This document shows positions 1 through 6,445 of a stretch of DNA of 11,056 nt, in pieces (position 1 is the first letter of the stretch; every line of letters starts with the position of its first letter). Position numbers and translations under genes: made by a program. The stretch covers positions 1 through 11,056 of the forward strand of contig CAAETG010000217.1 of the NCBI GenBank assembly GCA_900758895.1, written 5' to 3'. The DNA is from Bacilli bacterium (GTDB lineage Bacteria; Bacillota_I; Bacilli_A; RF39; UBA660). The notes beneath the pieces are model-generated. The model did not search any database and had not been told where the DNA came from. It saw only the letters and a program-made list of their open reading frames with translations.

Positions 1-322
1 AAAAATAAGCTCGCAAAATAAGAATAAGAATGGCTGCCACTACTAAAGGACTATCTAAAATAATCATATATTTAAAATCACTTATAAATATAATAAGAAC
101 TAACCCAGCAATAATTAAAGAAGCAAAAAACTCATAGCTAAGACCAAATACATAATAACTAACTAACAAAACTAAAGCATTCACAACACCAATAAATAAA
201 TTTAAAATCCATGAATTGCTTTCTTTTTCGATTACTTCTGGAACCAAAAGTGGTAATTTTTCTCCAATAAAAGCATAGAAAAGCCCAAGCACAAAACCAA
301 TAATAAAAAGTATAATAATCAT
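1..322 (-). CDS. Prepilin peptidase-like protein (A24 type), short form, 3' end outside window
   Basis: The 107 visible residues are a very hydrophobic membrane protein. Residues 9-24 (a GFVLGLF segment ending in EKLP) resemble the first helix of prepilin peptidases, where GxFLNxxxxRLP is usual. Residues 81-90 (SDFKYMIILD) match the conserved membrane aspartate region of A24 peptidases, with Asp82 the likely first catalytic aspartate. The family cleaves, and in some members methylates, type IV prepilin-like leaders at the cytoplasmic face. The cytoplasmic zinc-binding/methylase segment with paired cysteines that usually follows the first helix is absent, so this is a short form. The ATG is preceded by a GGGGATT-type ribosome site and starts 9 bases after the gspF stop, so the two are probably co-transcribed. 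The second catalytic aspartate lies beyond the left edge. The family call is by motif and context. Confidence 0.68.
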   Translation of the reverse strand, partial: MIIILFIIGFVLGLFYAFIGEKLPLLVPEVIEKESNSWILNLFIGVVNALVLLVSYYVFGLSYEFFASLIIAGLVLIIFISDFKYMIILDSPLVVAAILILILRAYF

Positions 323-331
323 AATAATCCC

Positions 332-1849
332 CTATCCTATCTGTCCATATAAACTAAACATTGGAATAACAACTGCTAAAATAACAACACCAACAATAAG
401 TGCCAAAACAACAATCATAATTGGCTCTAAGAAACTTTTTAAATTCGTAACTCTTGCTTTATGTAAATCATTAAAATAACTAGCTACTTTCTCCATCATA
501 AGTGATAACTCACCCGTTGCTTCTCCTGTTACAATCATATAATAGGCAACATCGGGAACACACCATTTATGATAGAATGATTTACTAATTTTTTCACCTC
601 TCGCAATATTACTAATAGTCTCTATCATAATATCTTTATATACTTCATTATTTGTAATATTAGAAAGTATTTCCATGCTACTAGTAATATAAACACTATT
701 ACGAAGTAAACTAGCAAATGTTTTAGTAAATAAGGTTAATTCATGATAAATAATAATCTTACCAAAGAAAGGAATATGCATACCAAAACTTTGAATAGTC
801 TTTCTTACTCCTTTACTCTTTTTATATAAGAAAAGTAAAGCTAAAATAACAAGTAAGGCGACTAATAAAATAACATCTAAATGGGTCGTAATATAATTAC
901 TCAAATTAATAATCGTTAAAGTAAATCCACTTACGACAATTCCCGCTTGATCATAAATACGAATAAACTCTGGAATCACATAAACCATAATAAATGTTAA
1001 AATAGCAATCGCAAAAATAAGTAAAATTACTGGATAAATAATCGCACTAATCATTTCTTTTCTTGTTTTATCAATTTCGGTATAATAATTTGCCATATCA
1101 TCTAATGTTTTAATAATTTCTCCTGTTGCCTCGGCACTACGAACCATATTAATAAGAAGAGGTGGAAAAACTTTTCCTTGATTTTCTAACGCGGTACTAA
1201 AAGATTCCCCTAAAGTAAGTTCGTAAGATATAGCTTCATATAACCGTTTTTTCTCCTTATCTTTGCTTGCTTGTTGCATCATAATATGTATTGTATCATT
1301 TAAAGTAAGTCCTGCTTTTAAGTAAGTACAAACTTGCGTAAGCCAAAAAATTAAATCTTTATGACTCATTTCCCGCTCTTGCTCAAGACCAATTTTCTTT
1401 AAAAAATTAGCCGTACCAGCTTTCTTTACTTGATAAACATCAATACCTTCACTAGCTAAAAAATTATGTAAAGTCATCTTATTTGTCGCACTCATCATGC
1501 CTTTAATCTTTTTACCATTTTTATTCGTACCATAATAGTAATAATAATCTTTACTAACTTTACGAGAATTCTTTTCTTGTTCCATTTCTTTGATTAACTC
1601 TTGTTTTTCTCTGGCAATTCGATTTCTCTCATCCATACTAAGAACATGAACTTCTTCCTCATCAACATCACTTTTCTGAAGAGTATTTTCTTGTGCCATA
1701 TTCACTTGTTCTCTTTTCTTAAACTTCTTTTCATCAACATAATAATGAATCAAATTATACCAAGCATCAAAGAAAACAAATTTAACACCAATAAAGAAAT
1801 GCTTAATAAAACTAATTAAGAATATAAAAGGAGCTAGTAATACTTTCAT
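332..1849 (-). CDS. Type IV pilus / type II secretion inner-membrane platform protein (GspF/PilC family), N-terminally extended
   Basis: This protein of 505 residues has the tandem GspF architecture. A small beta domain (about residues 101-142: aromatic run, NGKKIKG, LxxEGIDVYQV) precedes the first GspF helical domain (about 163-290, with FWLTQVCTYLKAGLTL and SAEATGEI) and the second (about 368-500, with LTLFTKTFASLL and TGEATGEL). Membrane helices lie near 268-295, 322-343 and 470-498. The family forms the membrane platform that couples the assembly ATPase to the pseudopilus. Family members are usually near 400 residues. The excess here is an N-terminal region with a hydrophobic stretch (1-36) followed by a charged, probably coiled linker (40-98). 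The ATG has an AGGAAAG site and an extended -10 promoter close upstream, which supports the long start. Met51 is an alternative start but has only a weak ribosome site. A prepilin peptidase-like gene follows 9 bases downstream. Confidence 0.9.
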   Translation of the reverse strand: MKVLLAPFIFLISFIKHFFIGVKFVFFDAWYNLIHYYVDEKKFKKREQVNMAQENTLQKSDVDEEEVHVLSMDERNRIAREKQELIKEMEQEKNSRKVSKDYYYYYGTNKNGKKIKGMMSATNKMTLHNFLASEGIDVYQVKKAGTANFLKKIGLEQEREMSHKDLIFWLTQVCTYLKAGLTLNDTIHIMMQQASKDKEKKRLYEAISYELTLGESFSTALENQGKVFPPLLINMVRSAEATGEIIKTLDDMANYYTEIDKTRKEMISAIIYPVILLIFAIAILTFIMVYVIPEFIRIYDQAGIVVSGFTLTIINLSNYITTHLDVILLVALLVILALLFLYKKSKGVRKTIQSFGMHIPFFGKIIIYHELTLFTKTFASLLRNSVYITSSMEILSNITNNEVYKDIMIETISNIARGEKISKSFYHKWCVPDVAYYMIVTGEATGELSLMMEKVASYFNDLHKARVTNLKSFLEPIMIVVLALIVGVVILAVVIPMFSLYGQIG

Positions 1850-1873
1850 AATTATCTTTCCTATTCTTTTAAA

Positions 1874-1882
1874 ATTATATCA
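1874..1882 (-). promoter_or_regulatory. Extended -10 promoter for the gspF-prepilin peptidase operon
   Basis: On the minus strand TGATATAAT is a perfect TGnTATAAT extended -10 element. No good -35 hexamer is seen 16-18 bases upstream, as expected for this promoter class. Transcription would begin near 1867, giving a leader of about 18 bases ahead of the gspF ATG at 1849. It lies downstream of the terminator at 1908-1934, so gspF appears to be transcribed separately from the surface-protein gene. Confidence 0.6.
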
Positions 1883-1907
1883 TAAAATTTAACATACTTC
1901 TACCCCA

Positions 1908-1934
1908 AATAAAAGGAGTAGAACAAATCTACTC
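1908..1934 (-). terminator. Rho-independent terminator after the surface-protein gene
   Basis: Read on the minus strand, GAGTAGA and TCTACTC form a perfect 7-bp stem (1916-1922 with 1928-1934) around a 5-base loop, followed by CCTTTTATTT. The T-rich tail is only on the minus-strand side, so it ends transcripts from the gene at 1987-3738. The stem is modest in strength. Confidence 0.7.
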
Positions 1935-1947
1935 TCATGTAATAATA

Positions 1948-1985
1948 CTTGCCCATGGGTAAAGGAAAAAAGAGCCATAGGCAAG
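1948..1985 (-). other. Inverted repeat directly after the stop codon of the surface-protein gene
   Basis: CTTGCCTATGG and CCATGGGCAAG (arms 1975-1985 and 1948-1958) can form an 11-bp stem with one G-U pair around a 16-base pyrimidine-rich loop. It begins two bases after the stop codon and lies upstream of the terminator at 1908-1934. There is no T-run after the stem, so it is more likely a 3' stabilising structure or a degenerate first terminator than an efficient terminator itself. Confidence 0.55.
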
Positions 1986-1986
1986 A

Positions 1987-3738
1987 TTATGAAACAACGT
2001 AAGGATTATCCATGGTGCCATCTCCAGAAGAAATGGTAACATCTGCTGAAAGATTGATGACAGGACGGATACTAGCAATTCCAGTAACATATCCATTACT
2101 TATAGATCCAGATAAAGTGATTGCTATCACTCTAGAAATTCCAGTAGAGTCTGCTTCAAAATATGATGGTGTTATTGTCCAATATATGTTTCCTGTATAA
2201 AGATAATAACTGCTATTTTCTGTTTCCCCTACTCCTCCAGCTAGCATTACTTCATCTGCTGTGATTAGTCCTATTTTGGTTATATAAAAATCATTCGCTA
2301 TATTACATTTTAATTTTGGATAACGCGCCACTCCATAATATATTCTTCTATACGGTGCGTAAATAATGTTACTATCCGGATTAACCTCCCATTTATATTC
2401 ATCCCACATTTCTCTATCATTACAAAATCCTGGCGCACTTACTACTTTGCTATCTAATCCTTGATTTGTGATATTGTTTTGATACCAACTATCTAATATA
2501 TCCTTTATAGTACTTGCTGTTCCTCCATTTTGTACACTTGGCCTTTGTAAACCTTCTTCATAGGTATACCCTACACCAATAGAAGAATTATATACTCCAT
2601 CAACATTATTGTAAACACTAGTTTGGGTTTGACGATCAGTTGATGATTCTCCATTTTCGTGTGCGCTTGTTCCATCATAGATAATTCGAATACTTCCGTC
2701 ACCATTAATCCTTATAATCCGCCAATAGTATCCTGCAAATTGGACATAATTATTGGTAACTGCTCCTCTATAATAATAGCTTGTTCCAAAATCATCTTCA
2801 GCTTCGTATATTCCATTGGTTTCTTCACAATTTTCTATTCCTTCACAATTTGCTTGGGCTGTTTTATTAAAGTCTGGGGCGTTTATTTTATTTGGATTAG
2901 AACATATTGTTTTACTTTTTCCATTTAATTTTGTACATACTACTTCATTTGTTGACTCGTTTACTGTTAAATTTCCTAAAGTTGTTGCTACTTGCTTTGT
3001 TTTCTCTTCTAACTCAACCGTATAGCTATTATTTGAAATATTTGCATTTGTATTTGGTGTACAAATATTATCAGTTGTTATGCAATAACTTGCACTTGTT
3101 ACATTTGAAGTTAGGTTTGAAGTTAGAGTAGTATCATTTAGTTCAAATGTTGCTTCTAAATTATCTACTACTTGTATTTCTGGATTAGCAATAACATTGA
3201 TTTTTGATAAATATACTTTATTTGCAGCTTGTTCTACTGTTGCATCATAATCAAGCCATAGTTTTAAATGATATGTTTTCGTTTCACTTGCACCTAGTGT
3301 TCCTGTATACAAATTAAAAGACTCATATGCATTATCTATTTCTGGTGTTACTTGTGTATTGTCACTTAATATTGATATAACATTCCCTACTGTATCACTT
3401 GATAGTGATACTTTGATATAATCAGCACTTAGTGAGTTTGCTACCTCATTTAAACTTTCTAAATTGATTTGATAGTTTGTGTCTGTATTACAAGTATTTT
3501 CAATTGTAAAATCGTAACTAGTTCCTTCTAATCCTTCTACATCAGTAATTGGATAAATATTGCTTAAACTAATCGATGAAGAAGCATCCGTTAAGCTTAT
3601 ATTTAAACAGCCACTTGTAAAAGTATTCGCTTGCTCTTGACTTCCACCAACACTAAAGAAGGCATAACTCACTCCCACAATAATTCCAACAACAGCGATC
3701 AAACTAACTATTAAAATAATTATTCTTTTTTTATTCAT
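1987..3738 (-). CDS. Secreted surface protein with SipW/TasA-type leader and lectin-like C-terminal domain
   Basis: This protein has 583 residues. The ATG at 3738 is chosen over an upstream GTG (3798) because GGAGGT lies just before it and it opens a classic leader: MNKKR, a hydrophobic stretch (6-23), then VSYAFFS (23-29), which resembles the cleavage region of TasA/camelysin-type proteins processed by SipW-like signal peptidases. Residues 30-190 look like a TasA-like beta-sandwich (ending near TYHLKLWLDYDAT). Residues 190-290 are Thr/Asn-rich, Ig-like linkers. Residues 305-583 carry YYWRIIRINGDGSIRIIY (337-354) and end with GLITADEV, YWTITPS and SIRPVINLS, an arrangement like the C-type-lectin-fold/DUF6273-like domains of secreted Firmicutes proteins. 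Ten cysteines fall into local pairs. There is no LPXTG or C-terminal membrane anchor. The gene has its own promoter and terminator and is divergent from an HTH regulator. Its exact function is unknown; adhesion or carbohydrate binding is inference. Confidence 0.85.
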   Translation of the reverse strand: MNKKRIIILIVSLIAVVGIIVGVSYAFFSVGGSQEQANTFTSGCLNISLTDASSSISLSNIYPITDVEGLEGTSYDFTIENTCNTDTNYQINLESLNEVANSLSADYIKVSLSSDTVGNVISILSDNTQVTPEIDNAYESFNLYTGTLGASETKTYHLKLWLDYDATVEQAANKVYLSKINVIANPEIQVVDNLEATFELNDTTLTSNLTSNVTSASYCITTDNICTPNTNANISNNSYTVELEEKTKQVATTLGNLTVNESTNEVVCTKLNGKSKTICSNPNKINAPDFNKTAQANCEGIENCEETNGIYEAEDDFGTSYYYRGAVTNNYVQFAGYYWRIIRINGDGSIRIIYDGTSAHENGESSTDRQTQTSVYNNVDGVYNSSIGVGYTYEEGLQRPSVQNGGTASTIKDILDSWYQNNITNQGLDSKVVSAPGFCNDREMWDEYKWEVNPDSNIIYAPYRRIYYGVARYPKLKCNIANDFYITKIGLITADEVMLAGGVGETENSSYYLYTGNIYWTITPSYFEADSTGISRVIAITLSGSISNGYVTGIASIRPVINLSADVTISSGDGTMDNPYVVS

Positions 3739-3747
3739 AATACCTCC

Positions 3748-3794
3748 ATTAAGTAACACTTCACATATTAAGATGTAAACTATTATTAAGTTAC
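3748..3794 (+). repeat. Three ATTAAG-type direct repeats in the leader of the surface-protein gene
   Basis: ATTAAGTAAC (3748), ATTAAGATGTAAAC (3767) and ATTAAGTTAC (3785) recur at intervals of 19 and 18 bases, between the predicted start of transcription (about 3803) and the ribosome site. On the mRNA strand each unit ends in CTTAAT. Regular spacing near two helical turns suggests binding sites on one face of the DNA, or repeated motifs in the RNA leader. In AT-rich DNA a chance origin cannot be excluded. Confidence 0.4.
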
Positions 3795-3809
3795 CCACTA
3801 TACATAAAA

Positions 3810-3838
3810 ATTATATTATGGACTAGATTCAAAGTCAA
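3810..3838 (-). promoter_or_regulatory. Sigma-A promoter of the surface-protein gene
   Basis: On the minus strand TTGACT (3833-3838) and TATAAT (3810-3815) are separated by exactly 17 bases, a near-consensus housekeeping promoter and the best in the window. The predicted start near 3803 leaves a leader of about 65 bases before the ATG at 3738, which contains the ATTAAG repeats. Confidence 0.85.
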
Positions 3839-3842
3839 GAAA

Positions 3843-3865
3843 AATGTTTCTATTTTGCCAACATT
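3843..3865. promoter_or_regulatory. Candidate operator (inverted repeat) between divergent promoters
   Basis: AATGTT (3843-3848) and AACATT (3860-3865) form a perfect 6-bp inverted repeat with an 11-base spacer. It touches the -10 box of the HTH gene and lies a few bases upstream of the -35 box of the surface-protein gene. That placement fits binding and autoregulation by the adjacent XRE-type regulator. No binding data are implied, and a 6-bp repeat in AT-rich DNA is weak evidence. Confidence 0.35.
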
Positions 3866-3870
3866 ATAAT
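3865..3870 (+). promoter_or_regulatory. Probable -10 box of the HTH regulator gene
   Basis: TATAAT sits 39 bases before the start codon. No convincing -35 is found at the right distance (AAATGT is the best available), so the promoter may be weak or need an activator. The ribosome site GGTGA (3901-3905) follows, 4 bases before the ATG. Confidence 0.5.
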
Positions 3871-3909
3871 TTATTAAAATAAACATGAGAAAATTATTTT
3901 GGTGATTTT

Positions 3910-4374
3910 ATGTTATATGGAAATGTATTAAAGAATTTAAGAGAAGAAAAAGAATTAAGTCAAAAAGACATTGCCAAATTTCTAAATATAGATAATAGTT
4001 TATACGCAAAATATGAGAAAGAATATAATATTATACCAATTCAACATTTAAATTCTATTTGTAATTATTTTAATATATCAATAGACTATCTATTTTCTTT
4101 TACAAATGAAAAAACATACAAAGATATTTCAAAAGAAATCAATATGGATAAGATGAAAACTCGTTTAAAAGATTTACGTAAAAAAGAAAATATAACTCAA
4201 GAAAAACTTTCCAAAGAATTAAATATAGCAAGATCTGCTCTAGCTAATTATGAAAGAGGAAGAACAGTTATTGCAACTCCTTTCCTTTATACAATCTGTA
4301 AAAAATATCATGTTTCTGCCGATTATCTACTTGGTAAAATTGATGAAATTAAATTACCAATTCTTAGTAAATAG
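3910..4374 (+). CDS. Tandem-HTH XRE-family transcriptional regulator
   Basis: The protein has 154 residues, built from two Cro/C1-type helix-turn-helix domains. Domain 1 covers about residues 5-62 (VLKNLREEKELSQKDIAKFL ... YEKEYNIIPIQHL ... YFNISIDYLF). Domain 2 covers about 83-141 (MKTRLKDLRKKENITQEKLS ... NYERGRTVIATPFL ... KYHVSADYLLG). Domain 2 matches the family pattern better; domain 1 has DNSLYAKYEKEYN where SxxxxYExGxxxP is usual. No effector-binding or protease domain is present, so each chain may supply both DNA-binding units. It starts divergently from the large surface-protein gene and could regulate that gene and itself through the inverted repeat at 3843-3865, which is inference. 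The YqfQ-like gene starts 37 bases downstream and is probably co-transcribed, as no separate promoter stands out. Confidence 0.9.
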   Translation: MLYGNVLKNLREEKELSQKDIAKFLNIDNSLYAKYEKEYNIIPIQHLNSICNYFNISIDYLFSFTNEKTYKDISKEINMDKMKTRLKDLRKKENITQEKLSKELNIARSALANYERGRTVIATPFLYTICKKYHVSADYLLGKIDEIKLPILSK

Positions 4375-4411
4375 AAAATTTTTTTGCATATATTATATTA
4401 GGTGATAATCT

Positions 4412-4690
4412 ATGTTTGGAAATCCATATGGAACAGGACTTACCCTTCCTAAAGTATTATCTGGCATATCCAAAACATTAAATGTAGCAAATCAAGTAAT
4501 ACCAATCTACCGGGAAGCAAAGCCGATGATTAATAATGCAAAAACCATTTTTAGTGCCCTAAAAGAATTTGGAAAATCAAGTAATAATACGAGCAGAACG
4601 TCAACCAGTACTCAAAAAGAAACAACAAAAAAAGATACAGCTCCAACCTCTAGAGTAGTATCTTCTAACAATCCTAAATTCTTTTTATAA
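4412..4690 (+). CDS. Small YqfQ-like (VrrA/YqfQ family) protein
   Basis: The protein has 92 residues and no signal peptide. The start MFGNPYG and the helical segment at about residues 13-52 (NVANQVIPIYREAKPMINNAKTIFSALKEF) resemble YqfQ proteins of Bacilli, which begin MFG and carry a conserved Q-x-x-P-x-x-x-x-x-x-P-M-x-x-N helix. Residues 55-86 are a low-complexity Ser/Thr/Lys tail ending in PKFFL. In Bacillus, yqfQ lies in the same neighbourhood as sigA and trmK, which supports the call. No molecular function is established for the family as far as I know. AGGTGA precedes the ATG. The gene converges on trmK and the coding regions overlap by 17 bases. The similarity is recognised by eye and is modest. 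Confidence 0.6.
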   Translation: MFGNPYGTGLTLPKVLSGISKTLNVANQVIPIYREAKPMINNAKTIFSALKEFGKSSNNTSRTSTSTQKETTKKDTAPTSRVVSSNNPKFFL

Positions 4691-5309
4691 GTTTTTGTAA
4701 AGTTTTGATGTTTTGTTTATGTCTGAAACGTCTAAAAACTTTATTTTTTGGAATTCGATCAACCACTTCTTCTTCCTTTTTGATAAGATGTCGAAAATAT
4801 TCGACATTTTTTGACTTTCCAAAACGAATCGTATTCCGATTATCTTTTACATAATCTTTAGTTACCAGCATGACAACATAATATTTATGTTTGTCTAAAA
4901 CGGCTACTTCCTCTTGAATGTAAAGATTATATTTCCGAAGTTTATGCCTTAAATAAGCTAAATGGTTATTACTGCTAATAATATATTTCTTTATTGAACT
5001 CGGAGCACTACGAATAATATCTAAAACCGTATCTGCCCCTACTCCCGCTATGACAACCGTATCAATATCTTTGTTATCGACTGTTTTTAGGCCATCAGAT
5101 AAATAAGTTTTTATCTCTAACTTTGCACCAGCAATGTTTTTTTTCGCAACTGCTAAAGCATTGGGATTAATATCACTAGCATATGCCTCTTTACATAACT
5201 TATTTTTTTTTAAATAGATTGCTAAATAAGCATGATCACAGCAAGTATCTAGTACCGTATCATCTTTTGATACAAAAGATGCAATCGCTTTTAATTTTTG
5301 ATTCATCAT
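4674..5309 (-). CDS. trmK: tRNA (adenine(22)-N1)-methyltransferase TrmK-like
   Basis: The protein has 211 residues and a Rossmann-type methyltransferase fold. VLDTCCDHAYLAIYL (19-33) is the S-adenosylmethionine motif I, equivalent to DIGSDHAYLP in TrmK. SDINPNAL (45-52), SDGL (71-74), VIAGVGAD (86-93) and an LRHKL segment (120-124) follow in family order. A basic helical C-terminus (about 165-211) matches the TrmK tail. The family methylates N1 of A22 in tRNA. Key positions deviate: AGVGAD replaces the usual AGMGG and SSNN replaces the usual QPN, so this is a divergent member whose activity is likely but not certain. The gene follows rpoD directly: the rpoD stop and this start share one base (TAATG), and two consecutive ATG codons are available. 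The only AGGA-type site is about 14 bases upstream, so translation is probably coupled to rpoD. Confidence 0.85.
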   Translation of the reverse strand: MMNQKLKAIASFVSKDDTVLDTCCDHAYLAIYLKKNKLCKEAYASDINPNALAVAKKNIAGAKLEIKTYLSDGLKTVDNKDIDTVVIAGVGADTVLDIIRSAPSSIKKYIISSNNHLAYLRHKLRKYNLYIQEEVAVLDKHKYYVVMLVTKDYVKDNRNTIRFGKSKNVEYFRHLIKKEEEVVDRIPKNKVFRRFRHKQNIKTLQKLIKRI

Positions 5310-6445
5310 TAATCAGATAAGAAATCCTTTAATTTTTTAGCCCGAGATGGATGACGTAACTTGCGTAATGCTTTGGCCTCAATTTGACGAATACGCTCTC
5401 TTGTAACATTAAATTTCTTACCAACTTCCTCCAAAGTATGACAAGTTCCATCAACAAGTCCAAAACGAAGTTCTAATACTTCTTGTTCTCTTACTTGTAA
5501 AGTCATTAAAACACTCTTAATTTCTTCTTTTAAAATCTCATTTGTTGCATATTCTTCTGGTGACATACTAGATTCATCTTTGATAAAATCACCTAAATGA
5601 GAATCATCTTCTTCACCAATTGGTGTTTCTAATGAAACTGGTTCTTGACTAATTTTGATTACTTCTCGTACCTTTTCGACACTAATTCCCATTTTTTTAG
5701 CAAGTTCTTCCTCACTAGGTTCCCGGTTTAGTTCAAGAGTAAGTTGTCTTTGAATACGACTCATTTTATTAATTGTTTCAACCATATGAACAGGAACACG
5801 AATCGTTCTTGCTTGATCGGCTAAAGCTCTTGTAATCGCTTGTCTAATCCACCAAGTTGCATAAGTAGAAAATTTATAACCCTTATCACTATCAAATTTA
5901 TCTACTGCTTTCATTAAACCAATATTACCTTCTTGAATAAGATCAAGGAATAATAAACCTCTACCAACATATCGTTTAGCGATACTAACTACTAGACGTA
6001 AGTTAGATTCAGCAAGTTTATTTTTCGCTTCCTCATCCCCTGCTGCAACTTTTTCACTTAACACTAATTCTTCTTCTGGTGAAAGAAGACTAATCCGTCC
6101 GATTTCTTTTAAGTACATTCTGACTGGATCATTAATATTAATATCCTTTGTAATTTCACTATCATCTAAAATAACAGGTTCTTCTAGATTTTTAGGAACA
6201 CCATCTTCATCCGTTGCATCTTCTTCTCCTTCAGCAATCACTTGAATATCGTTATCCATTAAAGTATTGTAAATCTCATCTAAAGAATCGTTATCCATTT
6301 CTAGTCCTTTAAGACTTTCAACTAGTTGTTCAAAAGTAATATACTTTTGTTTTTTCCCAATTTCAATTAAATCCTTAATACGATCATCTAATGATTTAAT
6401 TTCGACAATTTTTTGTGCTGTTTTAGCATCTTCATTTTTATCCAT
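5309..6445 (-). CDS. rpoD: Primary (housekeeping) RNA polymerase sigma factor RpoD/SigA
   Basis: The protein has 378 residues and is complete. Residues 12-70 form a region 1.1-like helical segment, followed by an acidic linker (72-100). Region 1.2 is DPVRMYLKEIGRISLLSPEEE (106-126). Region 2 spans about 144-215, with NLRLVVSIAKRY, LDLIQEGNIGLMKAVDKF and YATWWIRQAITRA for core binding and -10 melting. Region 3 follows, with VPVHMVETINK. Region 4 (about 305-370) ends in VTRERIRQIEAKALRKLRHP, the -35-binding helix-turn-helix. It recruits core polymerase to TTGACA/TATAAT promoters such as those seen here. The ATG at 6445 is preferred over the upstream GTG (6454) because AAAAGGAT lies 10 bases before the ATG but only 1 base before the GTG. 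It overlaps the dnaG end by 8 bases and joins trmK through TAATG, forming one operon. Confidence 0.98.
   Translation of the reverse strand: MDKNEDAKTAQKIVEIKSLDDRIKDLIEIGKKQKYITFEQLVESLKGLEMDNDSLDEIYNTLMDNDIQVIAEGEEDATDEDGVPKNLEEPVILDDSEITKDININDPVRMYLKEIGRISLLSPEEELVLSEKVAAGDEEAKNKLAESNLRLVVSIAKRYVGRGLLFLDLIQEGNIGLMKAVDKFDSDKGYKFSTYATWWIRQAITRALADQARTIRVPVHMVETINKMSRIQRQLTLELNREPSEEELAKKMGISVEKVREVIKISQEPVSLETPIGEEDDSHLGDFIKDESSMSPEEYATNEILKEEIKSVLMTLQVREQEVLELRFGLVDGTCHTLEEVGKKFNVTRERIRQIEAKALRKLRHPSRAKKLKDFLSD

Noticed and set aside
1601..1819. Plus-strand open frame inside gspF
   Set aside because: It is antisense to a clear protein, has no good ribosome site, and its composition follows from the opposite strand.
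1948..2200. Diversity-generating retroelement target, prompted by the lectin-like C-terminus
   Set aside because: No template-like near-repeat and no reverse transcriptase gene is visible in the window.
2659..3131. Overlapping plus-strand open frames inside the surface-protein gene
   Set aside because: Several frames are open at once opposite a low-complexity Thr/Asn/Ser-rich coding region; none has recognisable protein features.
3739..3798. Upstream GTG start that would add 20 residues to the surface protein
   Set aside because: The GGAGGT site is placed for the ATG at 3738, the leader beginning MNKKR is typical from there, and the extension covers the repeat-bearing leader without a ribosome site of its own.
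4375..4411. Separate promoter for the YqfQ-like gene (TATATT-like bases in the gap)
   Set aside because: A -10 there would place the transcription start inside the ribosome site, and no -35 is seen; co-transcription with the regulator is simpler.
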